Shown here piece by piece: positions 1 to 9,642 of a stretch of 64,000 nt of DNA. The DNA is from Gammaproteobacteria bacterium (GTDB taxonomy: Bacteria > Pseudomonadota > Gammaproteobacteria > Steroidobacterales > Steroidobacteraceae): assembly GCA_028293745.1 (NCBI GenBank), contig JAQGOF010000151.1, forward strand, positions 1 to 64,000, read 5' to 3'. A program made the translations under genes and the position numbers. The notes under the pieces were generated by a model that worked only from the letters and a program-made list of their open reading frames with translations, did no database searches and was not told where the DNA came from. Numbering within the stretch: position 1 is the stretch's first letter; each line of letters opens with the position of its first letter.

Positions 1-2
1 CC

Positions 3-533
3 GCCGCCGCCAACGCGGCCCCAACGACAACGGTCACCGGCCTGCTTCGCATGCCCGAACCTCGCGGGGCCTTCCTGCGCCATAACGACGCCGCAGCAAA
101 CCACTGGTATTCGCGGGACGTACAGGCGATCGCCGCAGCGCGCGGGTTGACTCACGTGGCGCCTTATTTCATCGACGCCGAGGCTGCCCCCCCGAGCGAT
201 GCTACGCCGGCTCATGTAGCACCCGGCGATGAGGCGGCGCGTAATGTGGCGCCGGGCCATGCGGCCGCAGGGGACACCGCGTCTGCGGCAGGCGCCACGT
301 CCGCAGCGGGTGCCGCGTCCGTAGCGACGGCGGACACCGGGGTCATCTGTCGCCCACAGTCAACTACCGCAAACGCCGTGGCGCATGCGGCCTGCGCACT
401 CGTTCCCGTAGCCGGCCTCACCGTCATCACCTTTCACAACAGCCACCTCGTCTACGCAATCACCTGGTATACGCTTGCACTCATGGTAGCCGGCGCAATA
501 TGGCTTGGGATCCGCAGTGAAACGCGCACGTAG
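3..533 (+). CDS. SURF1-like cytochrome oxidase assembly protein (3' part)
   Basis: The reading frame is open from the window edge, so the N-terminus is missing and about 176 residues are seen. The segment VTGLLRMPEPRGAFLRHND, then WYSRDVQAIAAA and APYFIDAEA, is the SURF1 pattern. The C-terminus has the usual family ending, in which an asparagine-His-Leu stretch (NSHLVYAITWY) leads into a last membrane helix. SURF1 proteins are inner-membrane factors that help haem insertion into haem-copper oxidases. An Ala/Gly/Thr-rich stretch (roughly 194-345) sits between the two conserved blocks, where family members normally have only a short loop. The stop overlaps the kinase start by 29 bases. Confidence 0.8.
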   Translation, partial: AAANAAPTTTVTGLLRMPEPRGAFLRHNDAAANHWYSRDVQAIAAARGLTHVAPYFIDAEAAPPSDATPAHVAPGDEAARNVAPGHAAAGDTASAAGATSAAGAASVATADTGVICRPQSTTANAVAHAACALVPVAGLTVITFHNSHLVYAITWYTLALMVAGAIWLGIRSETRT

Positions 534-1827
534 CGCGCAGAGCGGCGTCCCTGTATTCGAAGACCCCACGGGACTGAAGAACATGCGGCAGCTCATCCAG
601 CTCCGCTGGATCGCCGTTGTCGGTCAGATCATCACAATTGCCGTCGTCAACTTCGGCTTCAACATACATCTGCCGCTACGTCAAATGTCGGTGGTGCTGA
701 TATGCCTCGTGGCGTTCAACATCGGAAGCCTCTTGCGCTGGCGAACTCATCACGAGGTCACCAACGGCGAGTTGTTCCTCGCGTTGCTCGTTGACGTAAC
801 TACACTCACCGCGCAGTTGTATTTGAGCGGCGGCGCCACGAATCCTTTCACCTTCCTGTACCTGCTGCAGGTCATCCTTGGCGCGGTTCTACTCAGAGCC
901 TGGTCAGTTTGGACCATGGTCGCGATCACAGCCGCCTGCTTCACGGGCCTGACGCTCGTTCACAGGCCCCTGGCGCTGCCGGATGACTACTACGGAAGGC
1001 CCTACATCGAAGGCGCCTTGATCTGCTTTGCGCTGAATGCGGCGCTGTTGGTGATATTCATCACCCGCATCAATCGCAATCTGCGAGCGCGAGATGCGCG
1101 CTTGGCGGACCTACGCGAGCAGGCAGCAGAGGAGGAGCACATTGTCCGTATGGGCTTGCTGGCGTCGGGGGCGGCGCACGAATTGGGAACTCCGTTGTCG
1201 ACCGTGTCCGTCATCCTGGGTGATTGGCGGCGAATGCCCGCCATTGCAGCAGATGCCCAATTGCTAGAGGAAATTGACGAGATGCAGGCGCAGGTGCAGC
1301 GCTGCAAGACTATTGTCAGCGGAATCCTCCTCTCGGCAGGAGAAGCGCGTGGCGACTCGCCCGTCGCAACAACCGTCCGCACCTTCCTGGATGATCTCGT
1401 AAAAGAGTGGCGCGAGACACGTCCCGTCACGCGCTTCACATACGAGAACCGATTCGGTGCCGATTTGTCGATCGTTTCAGATTCGGCAATCAAGCAGATG
1501 ATCCATAACGTGCTCGACAATGCATTGGAAGCCTCCCCCCAGTGGGTCGGGCTAGACGTTGCGCATGACGGCGACACGCTCAGGTTGACCATCTCCGACT
1601 CCGGGCCCGGATTTCCGGCGGAGATGCTGGTGCAGTTGGGCAAGCCGTATCAATCGAGCAAGGGGCGGCCGGGGGCCGGCCTTGGCCTGTTCCTGGTCTC
1701 CAACGTGGCTCGGACACTCCACGGCAGCGTTTCGGCACATAATCGGCCTGAAGGCGGAGCTATTGTGACGCTGACGCTACCGCTGGATTCAATTACCTTG
1801 GACGCGAGCACGATCGATGGAAGTTGA
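505..1827 (+). CDS. regB: RegB/PrrB/RoxS-type redox sensor histidine kinase
   Basis: Membrane sensor kinase that reads the quinone/redox state and phosphorylates RegA. The first half is a six-helix membrane domain with the GGATNPF motif that binds quinone in this family. The H-box GAAHELGTPL places the phosphorylated His at residue 225, and the redox-box Cys in QRCKTIV is residue 267, close to Cys265 of Rhodobacter RegB. The ATPase domain has the N-box (NVLDNALEAS), DSGPGF and GAGLGLFL. The start is a TTG inside the SURF1 gene; it is chosen because it gives the family length and numbering, though a GTG at 517 is possible. The stop overlaps regA by 11 bases, so the two are translationally coupled. 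Confidence 0.92.
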   Translation: MGSAVKRARSAQSGVPVFEDPTGLKNMRQLIQLRWIAVVGQIITIAVVNFGFNIHLPLRQMSVVLICLVAFNIGSLLRWRTHHEVTNGELFLALLVDVTTLTAQLYLSGGATNPFTFLYLLQVILGAVLLRAWSVWTMVAITAACFTGLTLVHRPLALPDDYYGRPYIEGALICFALNAALLVIFITRINRNLRARDARLADLREQAAEEEHIVRMGLLASGAAHELGTPLSTVSVILGDWRRMPAIAADAQLLEEIDEMQAQVQRCKTIVSGILLSAGEARGDSPVATTVRTFLDDLVKEWRETRPVTRFTYENRFGADLSIVSDSAIKQMIHNVLDNALEASPQWVGLDVAHDGDTLRLTISDSGPGFPAEMLVQLGKPYQSSKGRPGAGLGLFLVSNVARTLHGSVSAHNRPEGGAIVTLTLPLDSITLDASTIDGS

Positions 1828-2353
1828 GCGCTTACTACTCATCGTAGAGGATGACGCGGCGTTTGCCCGTACACTGCACCGCTCGTTCGAACGCCGCGGA
1901 TACACGGTGCTGGCAGCCTCAAACCTGGAAGAGGTCGCCAAAATACTGGAGTCACAGAACCCGGAGTATGCGGTTGTTGATCTGAAGCTTGCTGGCGGAG
2001 CATCCGGATTGGCATGCGTGCAAACACTCCATGCACACGATCCCGAAATGCTGATCGTAGTACTAACCGGGTACGCCAGTATCGCCACGGCTGTTGAAGC
2101 GATCAAACTCGGCGCCTGCCATTACCTGGCTAAGCCGTCCAACACCGACGACATCGAAGCCGCGTTTGGCCGTGCCGAAGGCGACGCCGATGTGAGCCTC
2201 ACTGAGCGAGCCACTTCGATCAAGACGCTCGAATGGGAGCGAATTCACGAAACGCTCGCTGAGACTGGGTTCAACATCTCCGAGACAGCCCGGCGCCTGG
2301 GAATGCATCGCCGCACGCTGGCCAGGAAGTTGGGGAAACAACGAGTCAAGTAG
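1817..2353 (+). CDS. regA: RegA/PrrA/RoxR-type response regulator
   Basis: Cytoplasmic DNA-binding partner of the kinase just upstream. The receiver has the acidic pair (LIVEDD), the phosphoacceptor Asp in VVDLKLAGG and the conserved Lys in LAKPS. The C-terminus is the short Fis-like helix-turn-helix of the RegA family (NISETARRLGMHRRTLARKL). The 178-residue length is typical. RegA homologues control oxidases, electron transport and carbon or nitrogen pathways in response to redox; the neighbouring SURF1 gene fits that role. No strong terminator is visible in the 98 bases to the next gene, which converges. Confidence 0.92.
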   Translation: MEVERLLLIVEDDAAFARTLHRSFERRGYTVLAASNLEEVAKILESQNPEYAVVDLKLAGGASGLACVQTLHAHDPEMLIVVLTGYASIATAVEAIKLGACHYLAKPSNTDDIEAAFGRAEGDADVSLTERATSIKTLEWERIHETLAETGFNISETARRLGMHRRTLARKLGKQRVK

Positions 2354-2451
2354 TACCGGTCACGCACGGCCGAGCCGCGCGGACGGCGTGGTGCGCCCAG
2401 GCTGCCGCGACACACGGGATTTCCGGCAAGCTGCGCGGCGATAATCACGCG

Positions 2452-4200
2452 TTATTGCGAACCGACCCATGCCGCATATGGTGGCAATGTAATTGCGTTG
2501 GCCGTAACCGGCTTCTCCATCGACGCCGGACTCATCATCAGCGTGCTGAGCGTGGACTGCCGTACGCCCGCGGATTTTACATCGAGCGAAATGGTCTGCG
2601 GCGCCGCGGACATGTTCAACGCGACGAGGATCGCTTGTCCGTCCTTCGCCACCCGCGCGTACGACAGCACATTCGCGTTCTGCACATCGAGCATCACCAT
2701 CCGCCCGGTGGCAACAGCGCGCCTCGCGCGGCGCATGCCTATCAACTTACGATGCCAGTTGAGCAGCGAGTCCGGATCAGCCAATTCGGACTTCACATTG
2801 ACGGCTTCAAAGCCGGCGGGCACGGGCAGCCATGTTTTCGAATTCGAGCTGAATCCCGCCTGCGCGTTGGATGTGTCCCACTGCATGGGAGTGCGCTCAC
2901 CGTCACGGCCTTTCTCGTTCGGCCACCCCGTAACACCAATCGGATCCCTGACATCCTCGACCCGGGTAGGTACGGTGGTGACTTGCCCGATTTCCTCTCC
3001 CTGATAGAGCAGGGCAGTGGCCCGTGAAGTCAGCAACAGAGTCGCAATGATTTTGGCGATCTCCGCGTTGTGAACACCGTCGCCGTAGCGGTCCCAGCTA
3101 CGGCTGTTGTCATGGTTGTCGAACACCAGCAGCGGCTGCGAGCCATGAACCTGGGTCTGTACCTCCAGCAGCCGGCTGCGCAAGGTAGGCGCATCCAGCT
3201 TGTTCGTGAACCCGACGAGCATGTCCATCGGCAGGTGCAGCTCGTCATGACGTGCGCCGCCGTACCATTTATCGAGCTCCGCCGTGTTTGGCAGGTACGT
3301 CTCGCCGATGAGGACGCGATCCGCAGGGTAGCGCTCGACCATTTTCCGCATTCGGCGGATTACGCCATGAACTTCCGGGAGGTTGTCCGTGTAAATACGG
3401 GTTACGATCGGATCGCCCTGGGCGTTGACGCCGGATTGTTCCGGCTCATTACGTAGCCGTGCGTCCTCGAACAGAGTTGTGATTGCATCCAACCTGAACC
3501 CCGTCACCCCGCGATCCAGCCAGAATCTGAGCGTATCCAGCATCGCCCGCTCGACTGCGGGGTTGCGCCAGTTGAGATCCGGCTGCGCCCGGTAGAATTC
3601 GTGATAGTAATACTGGCTGACCGCCGGCACCCATTCCCAGGCCGACCCGCCGAACAGGCTGATCCAGTTGTTGGGGGGATGAAGCGTGCCCGAAGCATCC
3701 TTCACACCGTCATTCCAGACATACCAGTCGTGTCGCGGATCGCTGCGCGAAGCCGCCGCACCCTTGAACCAGGGATGCTGGTCGGAAGTGTGATTCAGCA
3801 CCATGTCGAGAATGATGCGGATGTTGCGGCGGCGCGCTTCGGCAAGCAGATGATCGAAGTCCACCAGCGTGCCGTATTGCGGATCGACATTCTCGTAGTC
3901 GGAAATATCGTAGCCGAAGTCGACCTGGGGCGATGGAAACATCGGCCCGATCCAGATGGCGTCCACACCGAGCGCCTGCAGATAGTTCAGCCGCTGCGTG
4001 ATGCCGTTCAGATCTCCAATGCCATCGCCATTCGAGTCCTGAAAGCTTCGCGGATAGATCTCGTAGATGACCGCGTTGTGCCACCACTTCGGTGGCGGAC
4101 CCTGTGTTGACGACCGCGATTGCGCGTACGGCGCAAACACCAGGCCAGCAAACAGGCCGACTGCCACGCAGGTAGCATGCAGCAACTTCCGTAAATCCAT
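2452..4200 (-). CDS. Secreted GH13 alpha-glucosidase
   Basis: Glycoside hydrolase of the alpha-amylase superfamily, about 582 residues, probably releasing glucose from maltose or short maltodextrins in the periplasm. A Sec signal peptide covers residues 1-27 (hydrophobic core VAVGLFAGLVFA). The (beta/alpha)8 barrel begins at WWHNAVIYEIYPRSFQDSN, the alpha-glucosidase type start. Catalytic residues are Asp238 (GFRLDAI), Glu300 (LIGETY) and Asp364 (FDNHDNSR); DMVLNHTSDQHPWF is also present. The start at 4200 is chosen because it begins the signal peptide; the frame stays open upstream without coding character. It is divergent from the MFS transporter with only 49 bases between, so the two probably share control by the nearby LacI-type repressor. 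Confidence 0.9.
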   Translation of the reverse strand: MDLRKLLHATCVAVGLFAGLVFAPYAQSRSSTQGPPPKWWHNAVIYEIYPRSFQDSNGDGIGDLNGITQRLNYLQALGVDAIWIGPMFPSPQVDFGYDISDYENVDPQYGTLVDFDHLLAEARRRNIRIILDMVLNHTSDQHPWFKGAAASRSDPRHDWYVWNDGVKDASGTLHPPNNWISLFGGSAWEWVPAVSQYYYHEFYRAQPDLNWRNPAVERAMLDTLRFWLDRGVTGFRLDAITTLFEDARLRNEPEQSGVNAQGDPIVTRIYTDNLPEVHGVIRRMRKMVERYPADRVLIGETYLPNTAELDKWYGGARHDELHLPMDMLVGFTNKLDAPTLRSRLLEVQTQVHGSQPLLVFDNHDNSRSWDRYGDGVHNAEIAKIIATLLLTSRATALLYQGEEIGQVTTVPTRVEDVRDPIGVTGWPNEKGRDGERTPMQWDTSNAQAGFSSNSKTWLPVPAGFEAVNVKSELADPDSLLNWHRKLIGMRRARRAVATGRMVMLDVQNANVLSYARVAKDGQAILVALNMSAAPQTISLDVKSAGVRQSTLSTLMMSPASMEKPVTANAITLPPYAAWVGSQ

Positions 4201-4249
4201 GCGTTGATTTTCTCTCGATTCCCACGCGCCCGGCGCGCATAGTACGCGC

Positions 4250-5611
4250 ATGAAGGCGCCCACTAAACCACTACTCTCGTTCTGGCAGATCTGGAACATG
4301 TGCCTCGGCTTCATGGGCCTGCAGTTCGGCTTCGCCCTCCAGAACGCCAACGTCAGCCGGATCTTCCAGACGCTCGGCGCCGGCCTCGAGCAGGTCCCGT
4401 TGCTGTGGATTGCGGCACCGTTCAGCGGACTCATCGTGCAGCCCATCGTTGGATATCTCTCTGATCGCACCTGGACACGGTTGGGCCGGCGCAGGCCTTA
4501 TTTCCTGATGGGCGCCATGCTGGCTGCGGCAGCACTTTTTCTCATGCCACGCTCACCCACGTTGTGGGTTGCCGCCGCGCTGCTCTGGGTGCTCGATGCT
4601 TCCATCAACATCTCCATGGAACCGTTCCGCGCGCTTGTCGGGGACCAGCTGGGTTCCCAGCAGAGGCCCACCGGATTTGCGCTGCAGAGTTTTTTCATTG
4701 GAATCGGCGCGGTCGTCGCAAGCACGCTGCCGTGGATATTGACCCGGGCAGGGGTGAGCAACGAGGCCGCCGGCATATCCGGCGCGCAAGCTATTCCCGA
4801 CACGGTCCGTCTCGCGTTCGACGTAGGCGCGTGCGTGATGTTGGCCGCTGTCGGCTGGACAGTCATTCGGACGCGAGAGTATCCACCGGAGACTCTGCTT
4901 GCATTCGATGACGCGCTCGAAACACCGCAAGTCCGCTCGGGAATGCTGGCCAGCATCCTGCAGGACCTGGCAAACATGCCGCCGGCCATGAAGCGCCTGG
5001 CGCCGGTGCAGTTCTTCTCCTGGCTTGCCTTGTTTGCAATGTGGATCTATACGACCGCTGCCGTCGCGCAGGTGCATTTTGGGTCTACAGACCCCCGTTC
5101 CGATGCCTTCAATCGGGGCGCGAACTGGGTTGGAGTGCTCTTTGGGGCTTACAATGGTTTCGCAGCGTTGGCGGCAGTGCTCATACCGGTCATGGTGCGG
5201 CGGCTCGGTCTGCGGGTGAGTCATCTGATCAACCTGTGGCTCGGGGCGCTGGCGCTGCTGTCGTTCCTGGTCATCCGCGATCCCAACTGGCTGCTGTTGT
5301 CGATGCTGGCAATGGGTTTCGCGTGGGCCTCCATATTGTCGCTTCCGTATGCACTGCTCTCGGACAGCGTGCCCGCGCGGAAAATGGGCTTCTACATGGG
5401 GGTGTTCAACTTCTTCATCGTCATCCCACAGGTTATCGCCGCCGGCATGTTGGGTTTTCTGCTGCGGACACTGTTTGGCGGAGCACCGATCTATGCACTG
5501 GCGCTGGGTGGTTTGTGTTTCATCGTGGCCGGCGTACTGACCCTTCGTGTTCCCGTACCGGCCGCGGAGCGGCGGGCTGCACCGCCAGCACGGGAGCGGT
5601 CAGCAATCTAG
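4250..5611 (+). CDS. MFS sugar transporter, maltose/sucrose type
   Basis: Inner-membrane permease of about 453 residues with roughly 12 hydrophobic segments. The beginning (SFWQIWNMCLGFMGLQFGFAL) and the DRTWTRLGRRRPYFLMGA loop are characteristic of the GPH/SLC45-like MFS permeases found beside TonB receptors and GH13 enzymes in Caulobacter and Xanthomonas maltose loci. It is likely to import maltose or glucose that has passed the outer membrane through the TonB receptor and been trimmed by the periplasmic glucosidases. The stop is 9 bases from the convergent lacI-type gene. Substrate is inferred from context. Confidence 0.85.
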   Translation: MKAPTKPLLSFWQIWNMCLGFMGLQFGFALQNANVSRIFQTLGAGLEQVPLLWIAAPFSGLIVQPIVGYLSDRTWTRLGRRRPYFLMGAMLAAAALFLMPRSPTLWVAAALLWVLDASINISMEPFRALVGDQLGSQQRPTGFALQSFFIGIGAVVASTLPWILTRAGVSNEAAGISGAQAIPDTVRLAFDVGACVMLAAVGWTVIRTREYPPETLLAFDDALETPQVRSGMLASILQDLANMPPAMKRLAPVQFFSWLALFAMWIYTTAAVAQVHFGSTDPRSDAFNRGANWVGVLFGAYNGFAALAAVLIPVMVRRLGLRVSHLINLWLGALALLSFLVIRDPNWLLLSMLAMGFAWASILSLPYALLSDSVPARKMGFYMGVFNFFIVIPQVIAAGMLGFLLRTLFGGAPIYALALGGLCFIVAGVLTLRVPVPAAERRAAPPARERSAI

Positions 5612-5620
5612 CTCGCTATC

Positions 5621-6682
5621 CTAAGTCTCTAAGGCTGCGCCACATGATTGCCGGACGACGAGGCGCGTTTGTAACATTTTCGCCTCTGCGGGCTCGTTCC
5701 TGATCTGCCTGAGGACGGTCTCGACGAGCACCTCACCCGCGAGGCGCGTGTCCTGGGCAACAGTGGTGAGGGGCGGGTTGGTCATAGTTGCCGCGGGGAT
5801 GTCATCGAAGCCGACGACTGCAACCTGCGTGGGCACGTCTATGTGACGCTCCTGTAGAGCGTGTAACGCGCCCATGGCGATGAGATCACTCGCCGCAACA
5901 ATGGCATCGAAACGGGCTCCCCGGTCGAGCAGCTCGCAGGTAGCCGTGTACCCGCTGCGCTCCGTGGTTATCGAGTCCACCTGCAAGCCCCGATGTGCGA
6001 GGATGCCGGCGTCTTTCAGGGCACGGAAATATCCGCGGTGGCGCTCGAGGAACTCCGGATATTGGCTGGATGCTGTACCCAGGAAAGCGACGTTGCGCCG
6101 CCCGAGACGGATGAGGTGCTGGGTCGCAGCATAGCTGCCATGGAAGTTGTCCGAGCCGACCGCAAGTCCCGGCTGTCCGGCCTGTACCGCGCCCCACAGC
6201 ACGAAGTTGGTTCCCTGCTCGACCAGCCGTTCGAGCCGGCCGCGGTACTCGAGGTAGTCGCCGTAACCGAGCAGAATCAAGCCGTCGGCCCTGCACGTGT
6301 CCTCGTAATCCTCGTGCCAGTTCCCGGATTGCTGTTGAAACGAGATCAGCAGGTCATACCCGTTGCGGGCGCAGGCGCGCGTGATCGAGCCCAGCATGGA
6401 ATGGAAAAACGGATTGATCTGCGAGTCATCGGGGGTCGGATCCTCGAAGAACAGCAGGGCCAGCGTATGTGAGCGCTGGCAGCGCAGGTTGGAGGCGTTC
6501 TTGTCAACCTTATAGTTGAGTTGCTGGGCGATCGCCTCCACCCGGCGGCGGGTCTCCTCGCGAACCTGTGGGCTGCCGCGCAGGGCGCGCGACACAGTGG
6601 GCTGCGATACTCCCGCAAGGTACGCGATATCGAAGGAAGTTGCCTTCGCGGGTGCGCGCCCATGAGCCTTGTCGTTGCTCAC
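5621..6682 (-). CDS. LacI-family transcriptional repressor of the maltodextrin locus
   Basis: About 353 residues. The N-terminal helix-turn-helix is SFDIAYLAGVSQPTVSRAL, followed by the hinge region and a periplasmic-binding-protein-like ligand domain ending in VAVVGFDDIPAAT and PLTTVAQD. The family represses sugar genes until the inducer binds. The gene lies between the sugar permease and the TonB receptor, which is the MalI-like arrangement. The start is uncertain: GTG at 6682 begins the conserved region, with AAGGA directly abutting it, and a TTG at 6727 gives a longer form. A TATACT box on this strand lies near 6715-6720. An 8-bp CpG-centred palindrome upstream (6780-6787) is a possible operator. 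Confidence 0.88.
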   Translation of the reverse strand: MSNDKAHGRAPAKATSFDIAYLAGVSQPTVSRALRGSPQVREETRRRVEAIAQQLNYKVDKNASNLRCQRSHTLALLFFEDPTPDDSQINPFFHSMLGSITRACARNGYDLLISFQQQSGNWHEDYEDTCRADGLILLGYGDYLEYRGRLERLVEQGTNFVLWGAVQAGQPGLAVGSDNFHGSYAATQHLIRLGRRNVAFLGTASSQYPEFLERHRGYFRALKDAGILAHRGLQVDSITTERSGYTATCELLDRGARFDAIVAASDLIAMGALHALQERHIDVPTQVAVVGFDDIPAATMTNPPLTTVAQDTRLAGEVLVETVLRQIRNEPAEAKMLQTRLVVRQSCGAALET

Positions 6683-6779
6683 TCCTTGAATCCCCCCCTG
6701 TAACCTGCCCTCGTAGTATAGGCACAACGGCAGCAGACCGGGTTAGTCAAGAACGCTCCGCGCCGGCCCGGCTGAATGA

Positions 6780-6787
6780 ATACGTAT
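6780..6787. promoter_or_regulatory. Candidate LacI-family operator core upstream of the TonB receptor
   Basis: ATACGTAT is an 8-bp perfect palindrome with a central CpG, as LacI-family operators have. It lies in the 181-base gap between the repressor and the receptor gene it probably controls, 77 bases before the receptor start. The flanks do not extend the symmetry, so this is only a candidate. The rest of the gap contains the repressor's own promoter region. Confidence 0.3.
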
Positions 6788-6863
6788 GCCGGCATCTTCC
6801 GGTTTTGCCCCCGAACGATAAGCTGATTCCCGCCGCATCGACAAGATCGTAGAGGGGGGGAAC

Positions 6864-9632
6864 ATGAACCAGGCGCCACATGGTTACGGACTGCTATGCC
6901 TGCTGGTTGCAGCCGCGCCACTTGCTGCCCAGCAACCACAGAATACGGGACCGGTCCGCCTTGCAGCGGCCGCCGCCGAGGGCCCTGCGGTCGGCGCCGC
7001 GGCTCCCGCTGCAGAAGAATCCCCCGAAAATGTCGAAACAGTGACCGTCACGGGCATCCGGGCCGCCATCGAGAGCGCCATTGCCGTCAAGCAGGAATCC
7101 AATTCCATCGTCGAGGCCATCTCCGCCGAAGATATCGGCAAGCTACCCGATACCAGCATTGCGGAATCGATCTCGCGCCTGCCGGGCTTGACTTCTCAGC
7201 GTTCGGACGGACGCGCTTCCGACATCAGCATCCGTGGCACTGGCCCGGACTTGTCGACCACATTGTTAAATGGCCGCGAGCAGGTCAGTACCGGCGACAA
7301 TCGCAGCATCGAGTACGACCAGTATCCTTCCGAACTGGTGAGCGGGGTGATCATCTACAAGACCCCCGATGCCACCCTCGTCGGCCAGGGCCTGGCAGGG
7401 ACCATTGCATTGCAGACCACGCGGCCGCTCGAGTACGGCCGCCGCGCCATTGTGCTGAACATCCGCGGCGAGAAAAACTCCGACGCCAAGCTGGGCAGCG
7501 ATTCGACCAATCACGGTTATCGCGCAAGCTTCTCCTACATCGACCAGTATCTGGACAACACGCTGGGACTCACGATCGGCTACGCGCGGCTGGATTCGCC
7601 GATTGTGGGCAAAGAGTTCGGCATGTATGACCCCTGGAAGACCAACCGCGACCCGACGAGCGGCAACCTCGAGCACTCCACGCTGCCACCGAACACGTGG
7701 ATTTCCGACGGCATCAAATCGCTCGCCAGCTCGGGTGACAACCGTCGTGATGGTGCGCTGGCAACCCTCGAATGGAAACCCAACACCGCGCTCACCAGCA
7801 CGCTCGACGTGTTCTACACCAAGAACACGCTCGACAATGACCGTCGCAGCGTGGAGGCGAACCTGGGCAACTATCCTGGACAGAATGTGTTCAGCAATCC
7901 GATTTATGCCGGCGACACGCTGGTCGGTGCCACGGTGAGCGGACTGGTGCCTCTGGCCCGCAACTTCTCCTACCTCACCAAGGACCAGATCATCCAGGCA
8001 GGCTGGAACAACAAGTGGGTAGCCGATGACTGGAGCATCATGGGAGACGTTGCGTACTCGCGCGCCACGCGCGATGAGCATGACTATGAAACCCAGGGGC
8101 AGTACCAGGACAAAACGACCGATACGGCGACGTTCTACCTGCCCGAGTCCTCGCAACCGACCTTCAGGCTCCAGAACCCCTACAACAATCCGGCCCAGGT
8201 GCTCGTCGGCCCGACGATCTACGGCGCCGGCTACAGCCGCTTTCCGCACGTCATCGACGAGTTGAAGTCCGTGCGGCTGGAAGGCTCGCATGCCATCGGT
8301 CATTGGTTCAGCGATGTCGTCGTGGGCGTGAACTACGACGACCGGAAGAAGGACAAGCGCCAGCCCGAGGCCAACCTCAACACCATCGGCAACCTGTCGT
8401 ACCAGGTTCCAGCCAATCTGTTGTTGCCGGCTGCGAACCTCGGCTTCTCCGGCACACCCGGCTCGCTTGCGTGGAGTGTCCCGGGCGTCCTGGCACAATT
8501 CTTTCAGCCCGTCATGCCCACGACGGACGCGGGTTACCTGGTGGGCAAGACCTGGAAGGTGTTCGAGAAGCTGACCACGGTGTATGTCAAAGGCGATCTC
8601 GATCAGCAGCTTACCGACAGCATCAAACTGCGGGGCAATATCGGCGTACAGGTTGTACATACCGACCAGAGCTCGAGCTCCAGGCTGTTCAACGACGCCA
8701 CCCAGACTGCCACGCCCCTCAGCGACGGCAAGACTTTCAACGACGTTCTCCCGGCAGCCAACCTGGTCCTTGAGCTGCCGGCGGAGCAGGCGCTGAGGTT
8801 CGGCGTGGCCAAGGAGGTTGCCCGGGCCAGAATGGACGAGCTGGCGGCCTCATCCGAATTCAGCATAGGGACCACCGGCATCCCGGCCTCCACTGTTGGC
8901 AATCCGAAGCTCGATCCTTGGCGCGCCACCGCCGTGGACCTGTCGTACGAGAAGTACTTTGCAAAAAAGGCCTACGTTTCGGCTTCCCTGTTCTACAAGG
9001 ATCTGAAGACTTACATCTACAAACAGACGATCGACGGGGTGGACTACACACAGATAGTGAATGGCATTCCGCCCGGCACGTACACATATCCGATCCTGCC
9101 GGCCGGCTTCAAGACAATCCCTCTGAACGGCAAAGGCGGCCGCGTCGATGGCATCGAGCTCACAGCCTCGGCTCCCGGGGAGCTGCTGACGGACTGGCTG
9201 GCCGGCTTCGGCGCGATTCTCAGCGTGTCGCAGACAGACAGCTCCATCCGTGTGCAGGGTGCTGCGGCAGGGGCGAACTCCGACAACATCACACTGCCGG
9301 GCCTGTCGAAGACGGTATGGAACGCGACAGTGTACTTTGAAAAATATGGCTTCTCGGCGCGCGTGGCCACGCGCTACCGGTCCAACTATATCGGTGAGAT
9401 CACAGACTTCTCGGGCAGTCGCGCCCTGGAATACATACGCCACGAGCAGATCACGGACCTGCAGACCAGCTACGAGTTTCAGCACGCGCCGCTGCAAGGG
9501 CTGTCGATCCTGTTCCAGGTCAACAACCTGACCAACACGCCCTTCATCGACTACGCCCAGGACACGCGCCGTATCCGGGATTACGAAACGTTCGGCCGAG
9601 ACTTCTTCTTCGGCCTGAACTACAAGATGTAA
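6864..9632 (+). CDS. TonB-dependent receptor, MalA-like maltodextrin transporter
   Basis: Outer-membrane receptor of 922 residues. It has a Sec signal peptide (core LLCLLVAAAPLAAQ), an Ala/Pro-rich stretch, and a TonB-box-like segment (ENVETVTVTGIRAA). The plug domain includes SNSIVEAISAEDIGKLPDTSIAESISRLPG-type sequence, and the rest is a long beta-barrel with a typical carboxy-terminal strand. Receptors of this subgroup import maltodextrins in Caulobacter and Xanthomonas. The start ATG follows a purine-rich stretch (GAGGGGGGG). The downstream amylase begins 10 bases after the stop, so receptor, amylase and glucosidase form one operon. Substrate is inferred from neighbours. Confidence 0.9.
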   Translation: MNQAPHGYGLLCLLVAAAPLAAQQPQNTGPVRLAAAAAEGPAVGAAAPAAEESPENVETVTVTGIRAAIESAIAVKQESNSIVEAISAEDIGKLPDTSIAESISRLPGLTSQRSDGRASDISIRGTGPDLSTTLLNGREQVSTGDNRSIEYDQYPSELVSGVIIYKTPDATLVGQGLAGTIALQTTRPLEYGRRAIVLNIRGEKNSDAKLGSDSTNHGYRASFSYIDQYLDNTLGLTIGYARLDSPIVGKEFGMYDPWKTNRDPTSGNLEHSTLPPNTWISDGIKSLASSGDNRRDGALATLEWKPNTALTSTLDVFYTKNTLDNDRRSVEANLGNYPGQNVFSNPIYAGDTLVGATVSGLVPLARNFSYLTKDQIIQAGWNNKWVADDWSIMGDVAYSRATRDEHDYETQGQYQDKTTDTATFYLPESSQPTFRLQNPYNNPAQVLVGPTIYGAGYSRFPHVIDELKSVRLEGSHAIGHWFSDVVVGVNYDDRKKDKRQPEANLNTIGNLSYQVPANLLLPAANLGFSGTPGSLAWSVPGVLAQFFQPVMPTTDAGYLVGKTWKVFEKLTTVYVKGDLDQQLTDSIKLRGNIGVQVVHTDQSSSSRLFNDATQTATPLSDGKTFNDVLPAANLVLELPAEQALRFGVAKEVARARMDELAASSEFSIGTTGIPASTVGNPKLDPWRATAVDLSYEKYFAKKAYVSASLFYKDLKTYIYKQTIDGVDYTQIVNGIPPGTYTYPILPAGFKTIPLNGKGGRVDGIELTASAPGELLTDWLAGFGAILSVSQTDSSIRVQGAAAGANSDNITLPGLSKTVWNATVYFEKYGFSARVATRYRSNYIGEITDFSGSRALEYIRHEQITDLQTSYEFQHAPLQGLSILFQVNNLTNTPFIDYAQDTRRIRDYETFGRDFFFGLNYKM

Positions 9633-9642
9633 GCAGGCGCCC

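Noticed and set aside
194-345. GC-rich near-repeats that could be taken for a CRISPR or satellite array
   Set aside because: They have no regular spacers and are in the SURF1 reading frame.
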